Below, one piece after another: positions 1-8,063 of a DNA stretch of 43,318 bases. The notes below the pieces were generated by a model that was given only the letters and a program-made list of their open reading frames with translations, searched no databases and was not told the DNA's origin. Positions within the stretch are counted from its first letter, which is position 1; every line of letters begins with the position of its first letter. Origin of the DNA: Candidatus Woesebacteria bacterium (lineage in GTDB: Bacteria; Patescibacteriota; Microgenomatia; UBA8517; UBA10165); contig NZCP01000040.1 of NCBI GenBank assembly GCA_002686465.1, positions 1 through 43,318 on the forward strand, given 5' to 3'. A program made the translations under genes and the position numbers.

Positions 1-614
1 AAAGAAATAATTATTCCCAATAGAAACACAATCGTGATACCGCCAAAAACTGCTTTGTCTAGCCGTTTACTTTTGTTAAAAAGTGCCAAAGAGACAAATA
101 GCCCTGCCATCATTAGAACCCCAAAAAGAATTGGATGGGATTCTGTTGAGGAAATACGGGTCAAAAGATCTCCAGTTTCTAAAACCCTCTTTCCATACAA
201 AAACAAACCATACAGGGCGCTTGCTGCCAATCCCAACACAATAAATGCTAAAAGTTCCCGTATCTGATCCTTCTTTTTAAAAATAGCCTTAATAAGGAAG
301 AAAAGTGTACCTGTAAAGAGGAAAAAAAGAAGGCTTTGGGAAGCTCGGGGATAGGTCCCAAAAACTGCCAAAGACGGATCTTTTGAGCTAAGAGTTGACA
401 AGCCGACTAATACTATAAATAATAGTATTAGAGCGTCTGGGAGCGCGAGTTGGATTTTGAAGGATGTTTTTAGGCGCAACCAGAAAAAGATAGGCAAGAT
501 CAAAAGGATAAATAAATAGGTTAATAGAAGTTTCGGGAACTCGAAAGGATCGAAAAATCCATTGAAGAAAAGAATTGGTAAGATTAAGAAGTAAAGGAAG
601 AACAAAAATCGCAT
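1..614 (-). CDS. O-antigen ligase-like membrane protein (3' end cut by window edge)
   Basis: An open frame on the minus strand starts at ATG 614 and stays open to base 1, giving at least 204 residues with the C-terminus outside the window. It encodes about seven hydrophobic segments with short loops. The loop after the third segment reads SSKDPSLAVFGTYPRAS, which resembles the DP...FG.Y.R loop of Wzy/WaaL-type O-antigen ligase family proteins; the complete ligase at 25868-27913 has a matching loop (SIDQHTSIWGYHSRSHG). It probably polymerises or attaches surface glycans at the membrane. It is divergent from the gene at 637, with only 22 bases between the starts. The substrate cannot be told from sequence. 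Confidence 0.72.
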   Translation of the reverse strand, partial: MRFLFFLYFLILPILFFNGFFDPFEFPKLLLTYLFILLILPIFFWLRLKTSFKIQLALPDALILLFIVLVGLSTLSSKDPSLAVFGTYPRASQSLLFFLFTGTLFFLIKAIFKKKDQIRELLAFIVLGLAASALYGLFLYGKRVLETGDLLTRISSTESHPILFGVLMMAGLFVSLALFNKSKRLDKAVFGGITIVFLLGIIIS

Positions 615-622
615 AACTTGTG

Positions 623-628
623 TATACT
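623..628 (+). promoter_or_regulatory. -10 box TATACT of the 637 operon
   Basis: TATACT lies 8 bases upstream of the ATG at 637, which leaves essentially no room for a 5' UTR or Shine-Dalgarno site. No convincing -35 is seen. Confidence 0.5.
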
Positions 629-636
629 GTACAGTA

Positions 637-1179
637 ATGGATCAATCTGCCCAAATTAATACTAACACTTCTCCTTCCTCAGGATCCCTTTTTAAAGCAC
701 ACATAGGATATTTTGTCGTTATAGCACTTCTTCTTGCTGGCGTTGTGGCGGCGAACGTTTGGATTTTCGGCTGGGCTGAGGGTGAAGGTAAAAAGGTAGG
801 TTGGAAAAAATTGGCGCAAGAAAACAAAGAACCCCAAGGAAAATATGTTACTGACTTGGCAATCGTTTACGAACTTGAAGGAGTTCTTGCTCAGATGAAA
901 GATGATTCCATTGTTTTAGAGAAAGACGGCCAGACTCGCGAGTTTTCTACAGAGTATGCACAATTTGCGGTTACCTCTCCTTTGTCATACTTTGCTGAGT
1001 GGTCCAGGAAAATTATTGTCGACAATGAGCCAGGTCAATTTCGTCCAGGAGACCAAGTCACTCTTCATATAAAGGGGAACGAGTTAAATGACAATTTATA
1101 CGTTACAAAAATAAGAAAAGTTGGAACAGGATTGACAGGTGAGCCATGGCCAACATCAAAACCAGCCCAGTTGTATTAG
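637..1179 (+). CDS. membrane-anchored protein, OB-like C-terminal domain, unknown function
   Basis: 180 residues. One membrane segment near residues 23-47 is followed by a soluble domain predicted to lie outside the cell. The domain (about residues 75-165) has a small beta-barrel look, with a run of short strands such as GVLAQMKDDSIVLEK and PGDQVTLHIKG. The next gene encodes the same kind of protein, so the two look like tandem paralogs. The last 34 bases overlap the next reading frame, implying translational coupling. I do not recognise a named family; it could be related to the DUF5666-type beta domains. First gene of a three-gene operon (637-3284). Confidence 0.7.
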   Translation: MDQSAQINTNTSPSSGSLFKAHIGYFVVIALLLAGVVAANVWIFGWAEGEGKKVGWKKLAQENKEPQGKYVTDLAIVYELEGVLAQMKDDSIVLEKDGQTREFSTEYAQFAVTSPLSYFAEWSRKIIVDNEPGQFRPGDQVTLHIKGNELNDNLYVTKIRKVGTGLTGEPWPTSKPAQLY

Positions 1180-1577
1180 CAGTAGCCCTTTTGGCTATTG
1201 TTGTAGTTACCGTAGCTACGGCAGCTGCAGGGTATTGGTATGGGATAAAACAAATAGAGCTAAAATATATAAATGGCGCAGAAACTTCATGGGAGCCTTT
1301 TTTGAAGGATAAACATTTTAAATTGGGTATCAGTGGTAAACTTGTGGAAAACGATGGGGATCTTTGGACGGTTGAGAATGAGGGAGAAAAAGTTCCCCTC
1401 CGACTCTTGCCGGACCAAATTGCAATAAAAGGAGATAGTTTTAGCGCTGCAGCTATGGAGAGCTGGGAAAATTTTGATGCCACACAAATTGCAGTAGGAG
1501 AAGAAGTTTTAGTTAATGCGTTTTATCATCCTAGTGACGGATATATTGTTACAAATATTTTTGTAAAAAATAAATAA
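1146..1577 (+). CDS. membrane-anchored protein, paralog of upstream gene
   Basis: 143 residues. An N-terminal hydrophobic segment (residues 9-29, alanine/valine rich) is followed by a domain with the same order of elements as the upstream protein: a G-K/V-L strand, ENDGDLWTVEN-type turn, an acidic middle and a final strand ending in IVTNIFVKNK. The start at 1146 lies inside the preceding gene (34-base overlap), and the following gene begins 9 bases after the stop. Function unknown. The pairing suggests two subunits of one surface assembly with the large secreted protein downstream, but that is inference from gene order. Confidence 0.68.
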   Translation: MANIKTSPVVLAVALLAIVVVTVATAAAGYWYGIKQIELKYINGAETSWEPFLKDKHFKLGISGKLVENDGDLWTVENEGEKVPLRLLPDQIAIKGDSFSAAAMESWENFDATQIAVGEEVLVNAFYHPSDGYIVTNIFVKNK

Positions 1578-1586
1578 GTTAGAAAT

Positions 1587-3284
1587 ATGTTAATTGAGTC
1601 TTTGAGAAATAGAGCCATACTTTTGACACTTGTTCTTTTTGGCATTTTTGCTTTTGCTCTTTTTGTAGTTAACTCCAAAACTACCTGGATTGCGAACGCG
1701 ATATGCTATGAATGCCAGCAAGAGACGTGGGATGCCTTTGAGGGCGACCCGGGTTACACAGGAGGTCGCCAAACAAGTTGGGGAGAGAAATATTACCAAA
1801 CAACGCCTTGTGGAGGCAGTAGTTGTAAGACAGAGTGGTGTGATTGTGGGGAATTTGGATGCTGCGGCAGTTGTGGGGGAAGTTGTACAGACAAAAAGTG
1901 CCACGAGAACATTGTTGCTGATAGTTTTTGTCCGGCTGGGAATAATGCCCAGTGCATTAGTCATACTATTCCATCCGCAGTGGATGTCGGTCAAAGTTAC
2001 AATGTTTCAGTGACAATGAAGAATACAGGGATCAATACTTGGACGAGGGCAGACGATTATAAGTTAGGAAGGGCGGATGATATATGGGGTACAACCAGGG
2101 ATCTTCTTTCAGGTGGTGACAGTGTGGCGACGGATCAGCAACATACCTTTAGCTTCTCAATCACAGCGCCTTCTACTCAAGGTAGTTACAATGGACAATG
2201 GCAAATGGTTGAAGAGTTTGTTCAATGGTTTGGTGATAGTTGTGGGCCGTCCGTAATTACTATAAATAATAATGACCCAACAGCCTCGATCACAGGACCG
2301 ACAACTGCGGAAACCGGCGACACTCTCACCTACGATGGGGAGGATATTAATGATCCGGAGGGTAATATCGACTTGGCCCGAATTTGGGTGAAAGTTGCGG
2401 GAAGTACAGCCCCGTGGCCGTCGTCATATAGTTGCCCCAATACCCCAAGTAATCAATGGTGTTTGCTTGAAGAAGACACGACAGTGTCATCTGGTAAGAT
2501 GACAGCGAATTGGACACCTTCAGATCCTGATACTTACAACGTGCATATCATGGCTGCTGACGAAAATGGAGGGCAATGTAGCGGGAACCCCGAGTGTACT
2601 ATGAATGGCGGGGCTGATTCGTGTACTGGTTGGGGAGATTGCGGATCATCCGACAATTTTAATGTAACAGTTACTTCCTCAGAGCCGACTCTGAATTCAC
2701 TTGAGGTTACTGAAACTGTGAATAACCAATCTTCGGGTTTTGAAGGGAACCTTGGTTATTCTGGAAATATTGCCTCAGATCAAGGGTCAAATTGGATTAA
2801 CTCCATGGATATTAAAGTTAATGCCACAGAGGCAACGAGTGGCGAACTATTCGATGAGTTTTATGTCGCTTTCTATGCCGGGGACAAGGAAACATCTGGG
2901 TCCAGTTTCCTTAGTAGTGTTCAAGGAATATTAAACTCTGATCGAAAAGATGGGTTTTTGTTGAGACACTCTTCTGCTGGATATCAGGTGTGGGATAGTT
3001 GTGCTGCGGACTGGGGTTTGGTTGATCCTGATACGGGGTTTCAGATTCAAGAAAATTGTTCAGGTGGAGAAACGCTTTATAGCGTGTCACTGGTTGGGAA
3101 AACAGATACTTCTGTCACATGGGGTGTGACTTTTAACAAAAATTTTGGTAGCAAGAGTATGAATACGGCGGCATACGTTAAAGATGCAGGTAACCAAACG
3201 GCCTTTTCTCCGGATTGTACAGCGTGGGTAGATACTAGTTCGGAACAGGACAAGACAGATCAGCGCTGCACACAGTTAGAGTGA
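1587..3284 (+). CDS. secreted Cys-rich protein with NBR1-like FW (Ig-like) domain
   Basis: 565 residues. A membrane/signal segment (residues 10-30) is followed by a cysteine-rich stretch (about 39-117, with clusters such as CDCGEFGCCGSCGGSC). Next comes a domain at about 120-225 with the hallmarks of the NBR1 'FW' fold: a V-x-V-x-M-K-N-T-G-x-x-x-W strand, an F-S-F-x-I-x-A-P strand, then G-Q-W-Q-M and Q-W-F-G-D. A PKD/cadherin-like beta domain (about 230-320) and a C-terminal Cys-containing beta region follow. It is likely an extracellular surface protein. It is the last gene of the operon starting at 637 and converges on the gene ending at 3288 with only 3 bases between them. Confidence 0.72.
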   Translation: MLIESLRNRAILLTLVLFGIFAFALFVVNSKTTWIANAICYECQQETWDAFEGDPGYTGGRQTSWGEKYYQTTPCGGSSCKTEWCDCGEFGCCGSCGGSCTDKKCHENIVADSFCPAGNNAQCISHTIPSAVDVGQSYNVSVTMKNTGINTWTRADDYKLGRADDIWGTTRDLLSGGDSVATDQQHTFSFSITAPSTQGSYNGQWQMVEEFVQWFGDSCGPSVITINNNDPTASITGPTTAETGDTLTYDGEDINDPEGNIDLARIWVKVAGSTAPWPSSYSCPNTPSNQWCLLEEDTTVSSGKMTANWTPSDPDTYNVHIMAADENGGQCSGNPECTMNGGADSCTGWGDCGSSDNFNVTVTSSEPTLNSLEVTETVNNQSSGFEGNLGYSGNIASDQGSNWINSMDIKVNATEATSGELFDEFYVAFYAGDKETSGSSFLSSVQGILNSDRKDGFLLRHSSAGYQVWDSCAADWGLVDPDTGFQIQENCSGGETLYSVSLVGKTDTSVTWGVTFNKNFGSKSMNTAAYVKDAGNQTAFSPDCTAWVDTSSEQDKTDQRCTQLE

Positions 3285-3287
3285 TTT

Positions 3288-4805
3288 TTACCAACCCGAT
3301 CCAGTGAGTCTTTTAAAAATAGCGGGGAGAAACTGCCGCTTTTTCTCAGGAGTTGGTGTCGGAGTAGCTGGTTGACTGATAGTTACTGCAGCTTTTTTCC
3401 ACTCATCTCCAGGATTGTTTAGCCCGTCAGTTATCCGCTTAATATGTATGCCATTAGCGTTTGGATCGGTGGATTTTAGAGAAACTACAAGGTATCGCTC
3501 TCCATTTTTTTCTAACACATTGATCGATCTAATGCTATTTCCAGATAGGCTTTCTGTTGGGAAACTACCATTTCTTTCAACAAGTTCGCGCTTGTCTAGA
3601 TTTTCTGGATCATCTAAGTCAGCGACCTCAATATAGAAAGAGTGCTTATTGTTTTCTGATGTCTGTATCCCCAGAAACATCTCCCTGCTTATAGTGTCAA
3701 GAGTAGCTCTAGTTAGAAAAATGGAACCAGAGACAGGTGAGTAAAGACTGACTTTTGGCTGAACTTCATTTTTTGTTGAACCATGTATATCAAATAGTGT
3801 CCCTGTAAAATGACCGGGATTGTCTGGGGAAGTTGTATTGTTACTAAGAAAGCCGGTTCTGCTGGTGCCCTGATCATCAAACTGAATGACTTCTCTGCCT
3901 CTTCCGTCACTAGCACTTTTTCTTTCTGCCTGTATACTACCGTCTTGAGCGTAAACGATTTCTACATATCCGCTATCCAGAAGGAGTATTGCTTCGTTCA
4001 CAAATGTTCCGTCACCTCGGTCTCGAATCTCAGTCATTTGAACAAATGCCTGATCGTCGTTTTCTGGAAGACCTTGGAAAGTTACAGGGGTTTCGACAAC
4101 TGCATTGTTATTGTCACGATCCAGGCGAAACATTACAATTGGACCTTCACTATTTTTAAGAAAAGACACAACGATGAATTGATTGTCTGGAGAAATTTGC
4201 ACTATGCCTTGATCACTCGACATAAAACCAATAGATTCAACTTCCTCTCTTATCGTTGTTGCCCAGCCATCTTCGGTGATTTCGATTATTCCCTTTGATC
4301 CATCGTATCCGACGGCAGCTCCGAAATTTGGGTCGGTTGTGGACATAGAAACAGATCGGATATCGAAGTCCACCTCTTTTGATGTATTTTGGTCTAAAGT
4401 CCCAGTGGTTGTGTTGAGTTCAGCTTTAACAATATATCTTTTACCGTCATTAAATTCTGCTCCGTAATACATTACACCGTCACCATTGACAGAAACATCT
4501 ATTACCTCGTAACTAAATTCTTGGGCAAGTTCGGAAGACTCTTTTCGAGCAGCTTTCGCTTTTGGACGTTCTGGCGGGGGGGTAGTTGTTGGTTCTGGTC
4601 CGGATGCCGCCTCGACTGAGGGGATAGGTAATTTTGATGCGACCCCTGCCACTACAGCCGCTCCTATGGCTCCTCCCAAAAGGCCAAGAAATCCTCTTCG
4701 GCCTATACGTGGGGAGGATGGAGTTTTAGGTTTTTCTGGAGAGGTAGGATTCCGTTCTATGTCTAGCATAGGCTTGGGCTCTTTTCGGGCAGACTTGTCT
4801 TCCAT
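3288..4805 (-). CDS. Tat-type secreted beta-propeller-like protein
   Basis: 505 residues. The N-terminus has a polar stretch, then IGRRGFLGLLGG and an alanine-rich hydrophobic segment (about residues 33-60). This is a good twin-arginine signal. The body is a series of repeated beta blades (motifs like D.NFGAAVGYDGSKG, SPDNQFIVVSF) compatible with a beta-propeller. The C-terminus has a Thr-Pro linker (PATPTPTPEKKRQ) before FLPAIFKRL, which resembles short C-terminal surface-anchoring tails. It has its own transcription unit. The upstream 128 bases are very AT rich. Function unknown; the Tat signal is seen, the propeller is inferred. Confidence 0.72.
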   Translation of the reverse strand: MEDKSARKEPKPMLDIERNPTSPEKPKTPSSPRIGRRGFLGLLGGAIGAAVVAGVASKLPIPSVEAASGPEPTTTPPPERPKAKAARKESSELAQEFSYEVIDVSVNGDGVMYYGAEFNDGKRYIVKAELNTTTGTLDQNTSKEVDFDIRSVSMSTTDPNFGAAVGYDGSKGIIEITEDGWATTIREEVESIGFMSSDQGIVQISPDNQFIVVSFLKNSEGPIVMFRLDRDNNNAVVETPVTFQGLPENDDQAFVQMTEIRDRGDGTFVNEAILLLDSGYVEIVYAQDGSIQAERKSASDGRGREVIQFDDQGTSRTGFLSNNTTSPDNPGHFTGTLFDIHGSTKNEVQPKVSLYSPVSGSIFLTRATLDTISREMFLGIQTSENNKHSFYIEVADLDDPENLDKRELVERNGSFPTESLSGNSIRSINVLEKNGERYLVVSLKSTDPNANGIHIKRITDGLNNPGDEWKKAAVTISQPATPTPTPEKKRQFLPAIFKRLTGSGW

Positions 4806-4933
4806 GAGCTATTATGGGTAGATTGTACCAAATTTGGGCCTTGTTTAACAGAATCTTTGCTACTGAATAAACTCATTAATTAACTATTAAGTTAATTGCG
4901 TAATTAATTACGTAATTTAATACGTATTTCCTG
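4806..4933. other. AT-rich intergenic region with palindrome
   Basis: 128 bases between two minus-strand genes. It contains a perfect 14-base palindrome CGTAATTAATTACG near 4898-4911 and related TAATTA motifs around it. It could be an operator or terminator region; no gene is seen. Confidence 0.3.
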
Positions 4934-5583
4934 TTAACAAGCTTTCCGACATGCCGGATTCCTTGTTAGTCTCTTAAGTGCAGCAACGAGTCCCAATGCT
5001 TTTATCCTTCGGTAGTCTATTCCCAGTCTACCTAATCTGTTTTCTTTATCTTCACCATCATCTATCAGAACAGTTTCTTGCGGCTTTATATTGTTTTTTC
5101 TGAAATAATCTTTAAAAAATAAACTCTCTCCGTTTTTCCCAAAAGCACTCTTCGTTACCTTGAGCTCATGAGAACTTAGTATTTCATCAAAGATGGGTTT
5201 TAGGTTAAGTGCAGGTGCTGTCCATCTGGTGAAAGAGTCCATGTTGTCGGTGGCTATAACAACCTTAACTTTTTTACCTCTTAATTTCTTTACCAAAGTA
5301 GGAATCTCTTCAGAGACCAGCTTCATGTTTTGCAGCTTTTTACAAAAGCTTTAAAAATGGAGTTCTTATCCAGTCCTGTATCTTTCGATATTTTCTTGGT
5401 GATGTTTTCAGATGCTAGTTGCCCCAACATCCATGGCTCTAACAAATGTCTGAATTTGCCGAACAGAGATTTTTCGATTCTTTGAAATAGTTCTCGGTCT
5501 TGCACAGAACCATCTTCGAGGTGCTCCAAAAATTTGGAGGTGGAGAGGGTATTGTGCCAATCAAGAAAAACAGCCTTATACAT
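4934..5583 (-). pseudogene. HAD-family hydrolase split by a one-base frameshift
   Basis: The 5' part (5583 to 5323) starts MYKAVFLDWHNTLS, which is the HAD motif I with its catalytic aspartate. It ends ...FVKSCKT. The next frame begins MKLVSEEIPTLVKKLR exactly at the stop (ATGA overlap). It carries motif II (VVIATDN), a lysine region (KVTKSAFGKNG) and motif III/IV (VLIDDGEDKENR). The two halves together make one ordinary HAD phosphatase of about 216 residues. They would be continuous if one base were restored in the AAAACATGA stretch near 5324-5330. The alternatives are a sequencing or assembly error, a real recent frameshift, or programmed slippage. Upstream in-frame codons beyond 5583 look non-coding, so that ATG was chosen. 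Confidence 0.7.
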
Positions 5584-5629
5584 AGTATGTATCGGTAGTC
5601 GATAAATAAGTATACACAACGAGTTTTGC

Positions 5630-5659
5630 TTGCAAAAACCGAACCTGTATGTATAGAAT
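5630..5659 (+). promoter_or_regulatory. promoter of the 5665 gene
   Basis: TTGCAA (5630-5635), 18-base spacer, TAGAAT (5654-5659), then ATG five bases later. The transcript is expected to be leaderless. The same interval also serves the divergent HAD gene, which has TATACT on the minus strand at 5614-5609. Confidence 0.5.
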
Positions 5660-5664
5660 GGGGT

Positions 5665-7185
5665 ATGATTTCTGCCCGGCGGTATTTTCTCCTTGCCTTT
5701 GCCTCGGCACTTTTCCTTGGAGGCCTCCTTTTTCATAGACAATTGTTGGCAGGCTGGGTTTTTGATACAGAACCCCCGACCTTAACGATAACGTGCGGCG
5801 GAACAGAGCTTGCTTGTACTAAAGCCGGTACCACATATAGTTGTGGTCAATGCGCAGACACAAAAGCTTTAGTAACTTGCATAGATCCACTGAGTGGATG
5901 CCAAGAATATCAGTATGATAGTGATACTGGGGGTACTTCTGGCACAAAACCTTTTGGTAGTTCATGCACCCCAGGCGAGATATGTGACGATACAATTTTT
6001 AATATAGACAAGGATATTGGTACCATTTCTATCCACGATATTATAGATTGGTCAGGAAACATATCGGAGGATAATTATGAATTTACTTTTGCCGACTGCG
6101 ATATTGATATAACAGCAGTTACTGTTGAGGAAGGAGCTACTCAGACAGCAACTGCGGTGATAACCTCTGGTTCTGTTGACCAAGTTGATTTTTCTATTAC
6201 CGATGAAAGTCCAGCTGGAACAGCAAGTGTTAACCCTGTTTCTGATTTAACTTCGCCTTATGAAACTGGTGTTACCGGTGATAAGGTTGGTACCGCAAAC
6301 CTCAACGTTTCCGGGATTGTTGGAGGAACAGAGATGTGTTCTGATGTAGCAGGGGTTACTGTGACGGCAGCTGGGGCTTGGTGGCAAGTTAAAGATGCAG
6401 ACGTTGGAGTTGCTGGGGGTCTTGTTTCTTCGATCCCTGCCGGATGTTCCGATCCTTGTGATCCAAAATTCAATCTTGTCGGAGAGGGGGGATATCCAGG
6501 GGTGAGTATTCACAGTGGTGGAACTACAGGGTTTGGAGAAGGTAGTGGTGGTGTTGTTGCAGACCCTGCTTGGATTGCAGACTCCGCCTATAACGGTCCG
6601 ACGTATGATTACGACTTCTTTGCAAGAGCCGTACCGTCTGCAGTTTTTACAGATCCTTCCTCGGTTATTACAAGCGGCCAAATCAATGGTGGTGACCTCC
6701 AATCTGGTTATTCGTCCGGAGGATATACTTGGTGGTATCGCGACGGAGATCTAATTATTAACGGGGCAGCAGTTCTTGGGGACGCTGATGTTATCATTTT
6801 AGTAACTGGCAATCTAACTATTAATAACAAAATAACAATTACTGATGGGAAAGGGTTCTTTGCAGCAATTGTTAAAGGAAATATCAACATAGATGATGGT
6901 GTTACATACACGGGGTCGCCGGCTCCAGACAGCAGTGCTGGTCCTGAACTCGAAGGTCTATATATGGCAGATGGTACGATCAGTACTGGTACGGACGGAG
7001 ACGATAAACAGCTTTATGTTCGAGGATCACTTGTTGGTTGGGGAGGTATTAACTTAGAAAGAGATTTGGGTAACGACAATGATACTACTCCAGCAGAGTT
7101 TTTTGAATATGCACCGGACTTAGTCTTAACTTTACCGAGAGAGCTTCTAAGACAAGGAGTGGTTTGGAAGGAAGTAGTTCCTTAA
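5665..7185 (+). CDS. secreted protein with beta-solenoid-like C-terminus
   Basis: 506 residues from the ATG at 5665, chosen because a promoter lies directly upstream and because the frame before it is not protein-like. A basic N-terminus and membrane segment (ARRYFLLAFASALFLGGLLF) precede a Cys-containing beta domain (residues 30-150) and an Ig/adhesin-like middle part. The last 170 residues are a regular run of short strands (DLIINGAAVLGDAD, GNLTINNKITIT, GNINIDDG, LYVRGSLVGWGGINLERDLG). They end in a conserved-looking tail, APDLVLTLPRELL..GVVWKEV. Such tails occur in pilus-associated or polymer-like surface proteins. Likely a cell-surface structural protein; no enzyme motif is seen. Confidence 0.7.
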   Translation: MISARRYFLLAFASALFLGGLLFHRQLLAGWVFDTEPPTLTITCGGTELACTKAGTTYSCGQCADTKALVTCIDPLSGCQEYQYDSDTGGTSGTKPFGSSCTPGEICDDTIFNIDKDIGTISIHDIIDWSGNISEDNYEFTFADCDIDITAVTVEEGATQTATAVITSGSVDQVDFSITDESPAGTASVNPVSDLTSPYETGVTGDKVGTANLNVSGIVGGTEMCSDVAGVTVTAAGAWWQVKDADVGVAGGLVSSIPAGCSDPCDPKFNLVGEGGYPGVSIHSGGTTGFGEGSGGVVADPAWIADSAYNGPTYDYDFFARAVPSAVFTDPSSVITSGQINGGDLQSGYSSGGYTWWYRDGDLIINGAAVLGDADVIILVTGNLTINNKITITDGKGFFAAIVKGNINIDDGVTYTGSPAPDSSAGPELEGLYMADGTISTGTDGDDKQLYVRGSLVGWGGINLERDLGNDNDTTPAEFFEYAPDLVLTLPRELLRQGVVWKEVVP

Positions 7186-7189
7186 GAAT

Positions 7190-7240
7190 TCAGATTGGCA
7201 GACTTCAGATTTCGGATTGCAGATAGTCAGTTTACAGATT
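7190..7240. repeat. CAGA-rich degenerate array (left flank of S23-like gene)
   Basis: CAGA or a close variant recurs about every 8-11 bases (CAGATT, CAGACTT, CAGATTT, CGGATT, CAGATAG, CAGTTTA, CAGATTT). The opposite flank at 7653-7705 carries mainly the complement (TCTG), so the two flanks are roughly inverted. Confidence 0.6.
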
Positions 7241-7640
7241 TCTTCTTTATGTAACTGTTTGCTGGTTCTGCGAACCTTCTCCATGTTTGGCGTAGGCTGT
7301 TCAGTTGTTTTGATAACTCCGTGTACTTTTCGACGATTGATTCGCATGCACCTTTAGGGATTTTGCGGAATCTGCGAGAGAGAATAATTGCTTTTGTTAA
7401 ATGGATAACAACTTCATCACTTTCTGCCATGGCCATTTCGTAAAATCTAGCCGCATCAGCTGGATTCCTTTGTCTTGAGAAGCCCTCTCCGATCAGTGGA
7501 GGAATGGCCTCGCTTGAGTTTATTAGCTGTGTTCTGAATTTTATATGTGGTATAGCGTATGCCACATCGTAAATTTTATCTAGGAGTCGTAGGGAGAGCT
7601 GATAGACCCGAAGATCGGACACCCCTTTTACTGATGGCAT
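7227..7640 (-). CDS. four-helix bundle protein (S23/IVS-encoded family)
   Basis: 137 residues, all helical in appearance. It carries family features: an N-terminal LRVYQLSLRLLDKIY helix, then INSSEAIPPLIGEGFSR (the usual S..I..NIaEG.. turn) and ARFYEMAMAESDEVVIHL. These match the four-helix-bundle family first found in 23S rRNA intervening sequences and related to the accessory proteins of diversity-generating retroelements. No rRNA or reverse transcriptase is near. A minus-strand TAATAT at 7652-7647 lies six bases upstream of the ATG, so expression may be leaderless. It may bind nucleic acid; its biological role is not known. Confidence 0.85.
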   Translation of the reverse strand: MPSVKGVSDLRVYQLSLRLLDKIYDVAYAIPHIKFRTQLINSSEAIPPLIGEGFSRQRNPADAARFYEMAMAESDEVVIHLTKAIILSRRFRKIPKGACESIVEKYTELSKQLNSLRQTWRRFAEPANSYIKKKSVN

Positions 7641-7652
7641 GCATCTATATTA

Positions 7653-7705
7653 TCAGATCTGTAGTCTGAGGTCTGATAACAGACAACTGATATCTGTTAA
7701 TCTGG
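7653..7705. repeat. TCTG/CAGA degenerate array (right flank of S23-like gene)
   Basis: A dense run of TCAGATCTG, TCTGAGG, TCTGATAA, CAGACAA, CTGATATCTG and AATCTGGG motifs with no coding potential. It is largely complementary to the array at 7190-7240. Confidence 0.6.
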
Positions 7706-7720
7706 GATTGGCAATTGAAG

Positions 7721-7936
7721 TTATTCTGCTTTTCCCTGCATTCCAAGCACCCAAAGTACTGCTTCTTTTCGATAGCGGCGGTCGCCTCTGGAGTTTATAC
7801 GAATTGCGGGAAGTTTTCCACGCTTGCCCCAACGTTTAATTGTCAACGGGGAGACACGAAGGATTTCTGCGACTTCACGAACAGTCAAAAGGTCCGGAAG
7901 TTCATCGAGTTTTAATTGCCTTTTCCCTTGCGCCAT
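7721..7936 (-). CDS. excisionase-type helix-turn-helix DNA-binding protein
   Basis: 71 residues. The motif LLTVREVAEILRVSPLTIKRW followed by GKLPAIRINSRGDRRYRKEAV is the winged MerR-like HTH of the excisionase/'helix-turn-helix domain' family. The start at 7936 was chosen over a longer frame because the promoter (TTGACA on the minus strand at 8000-7995, N18, TACATT at 7976-7971) would start RNA near 7964. A 9-bp-arm palindrome covers the -10, so autorepression is likely. It is probably also the regulator of the divergent operon at 8082, whose promoter contains one more half-site. No integrase is nearby, so a true excisionase role is unlikely. Confidence 0.82.
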   Translation of the reverse strand: MAQGKRQLKLDELPDLLTVREVAEILRVSPLTIKRWGKRGKLPAIRINSRGDRRYRKEAVLWVLGMQGKAE

Positions 7937-7959
7937 AACCCAAAAAAGTGGGCAGTGCT

Positions 7960-7982
7960 TTCTGATACTCAATGTATCAGAA
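7960..7982. promoter_or_regulatory. operator palindrome TTCTGATAC-N5-GTATCAGAA
   Basis: Perfect inverted repeat with 9-base arms at 7960-7968 and 7974-7982, loop TCAAT. It overlaps the -10 region of the HTH gene. A single half-site CTGATAC recurs at 8049-8055 inside the promoter of the divergent operon. Confidence 0.65.
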
Positions 7983-8063
7983 GGTGAAGAAACATGTCAA
8001 TACCCAGTTTGGGGTAATTTTCAATTTCGAGTCAAAAAGTGGAAAATACTGATACAGGATTGG

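Noticed and set aside
34..267. 77-residue plus-strand frame at the left edge
   Set aside because: It lies opposite the membrane protein frame 614-1 and has no protein-like pattern.
388..654. 88-residue minus-strand frame with hydrophobic segments
   Set aside because: It is out of frame with the much better O-antigen-ligase-like frame that starts at 614 and continues through the window edge.
3810..4298. 162-residue plus-strand frame
   Set aside because: Antisense to the Tat-secreted protein 3288-4805; composition fits a mirrored coding strand.
6247..6702. 151-residue minus-strand frame
   Set aside because: Antisense to the secreted protein at 5665-7185.
7190..8000. Integrated prophage or genomic island around the excisionase-like gene
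   Set aside because: No integrase, phage structural gene or att duplication is present; the HTH gene looks like an operon regulator.
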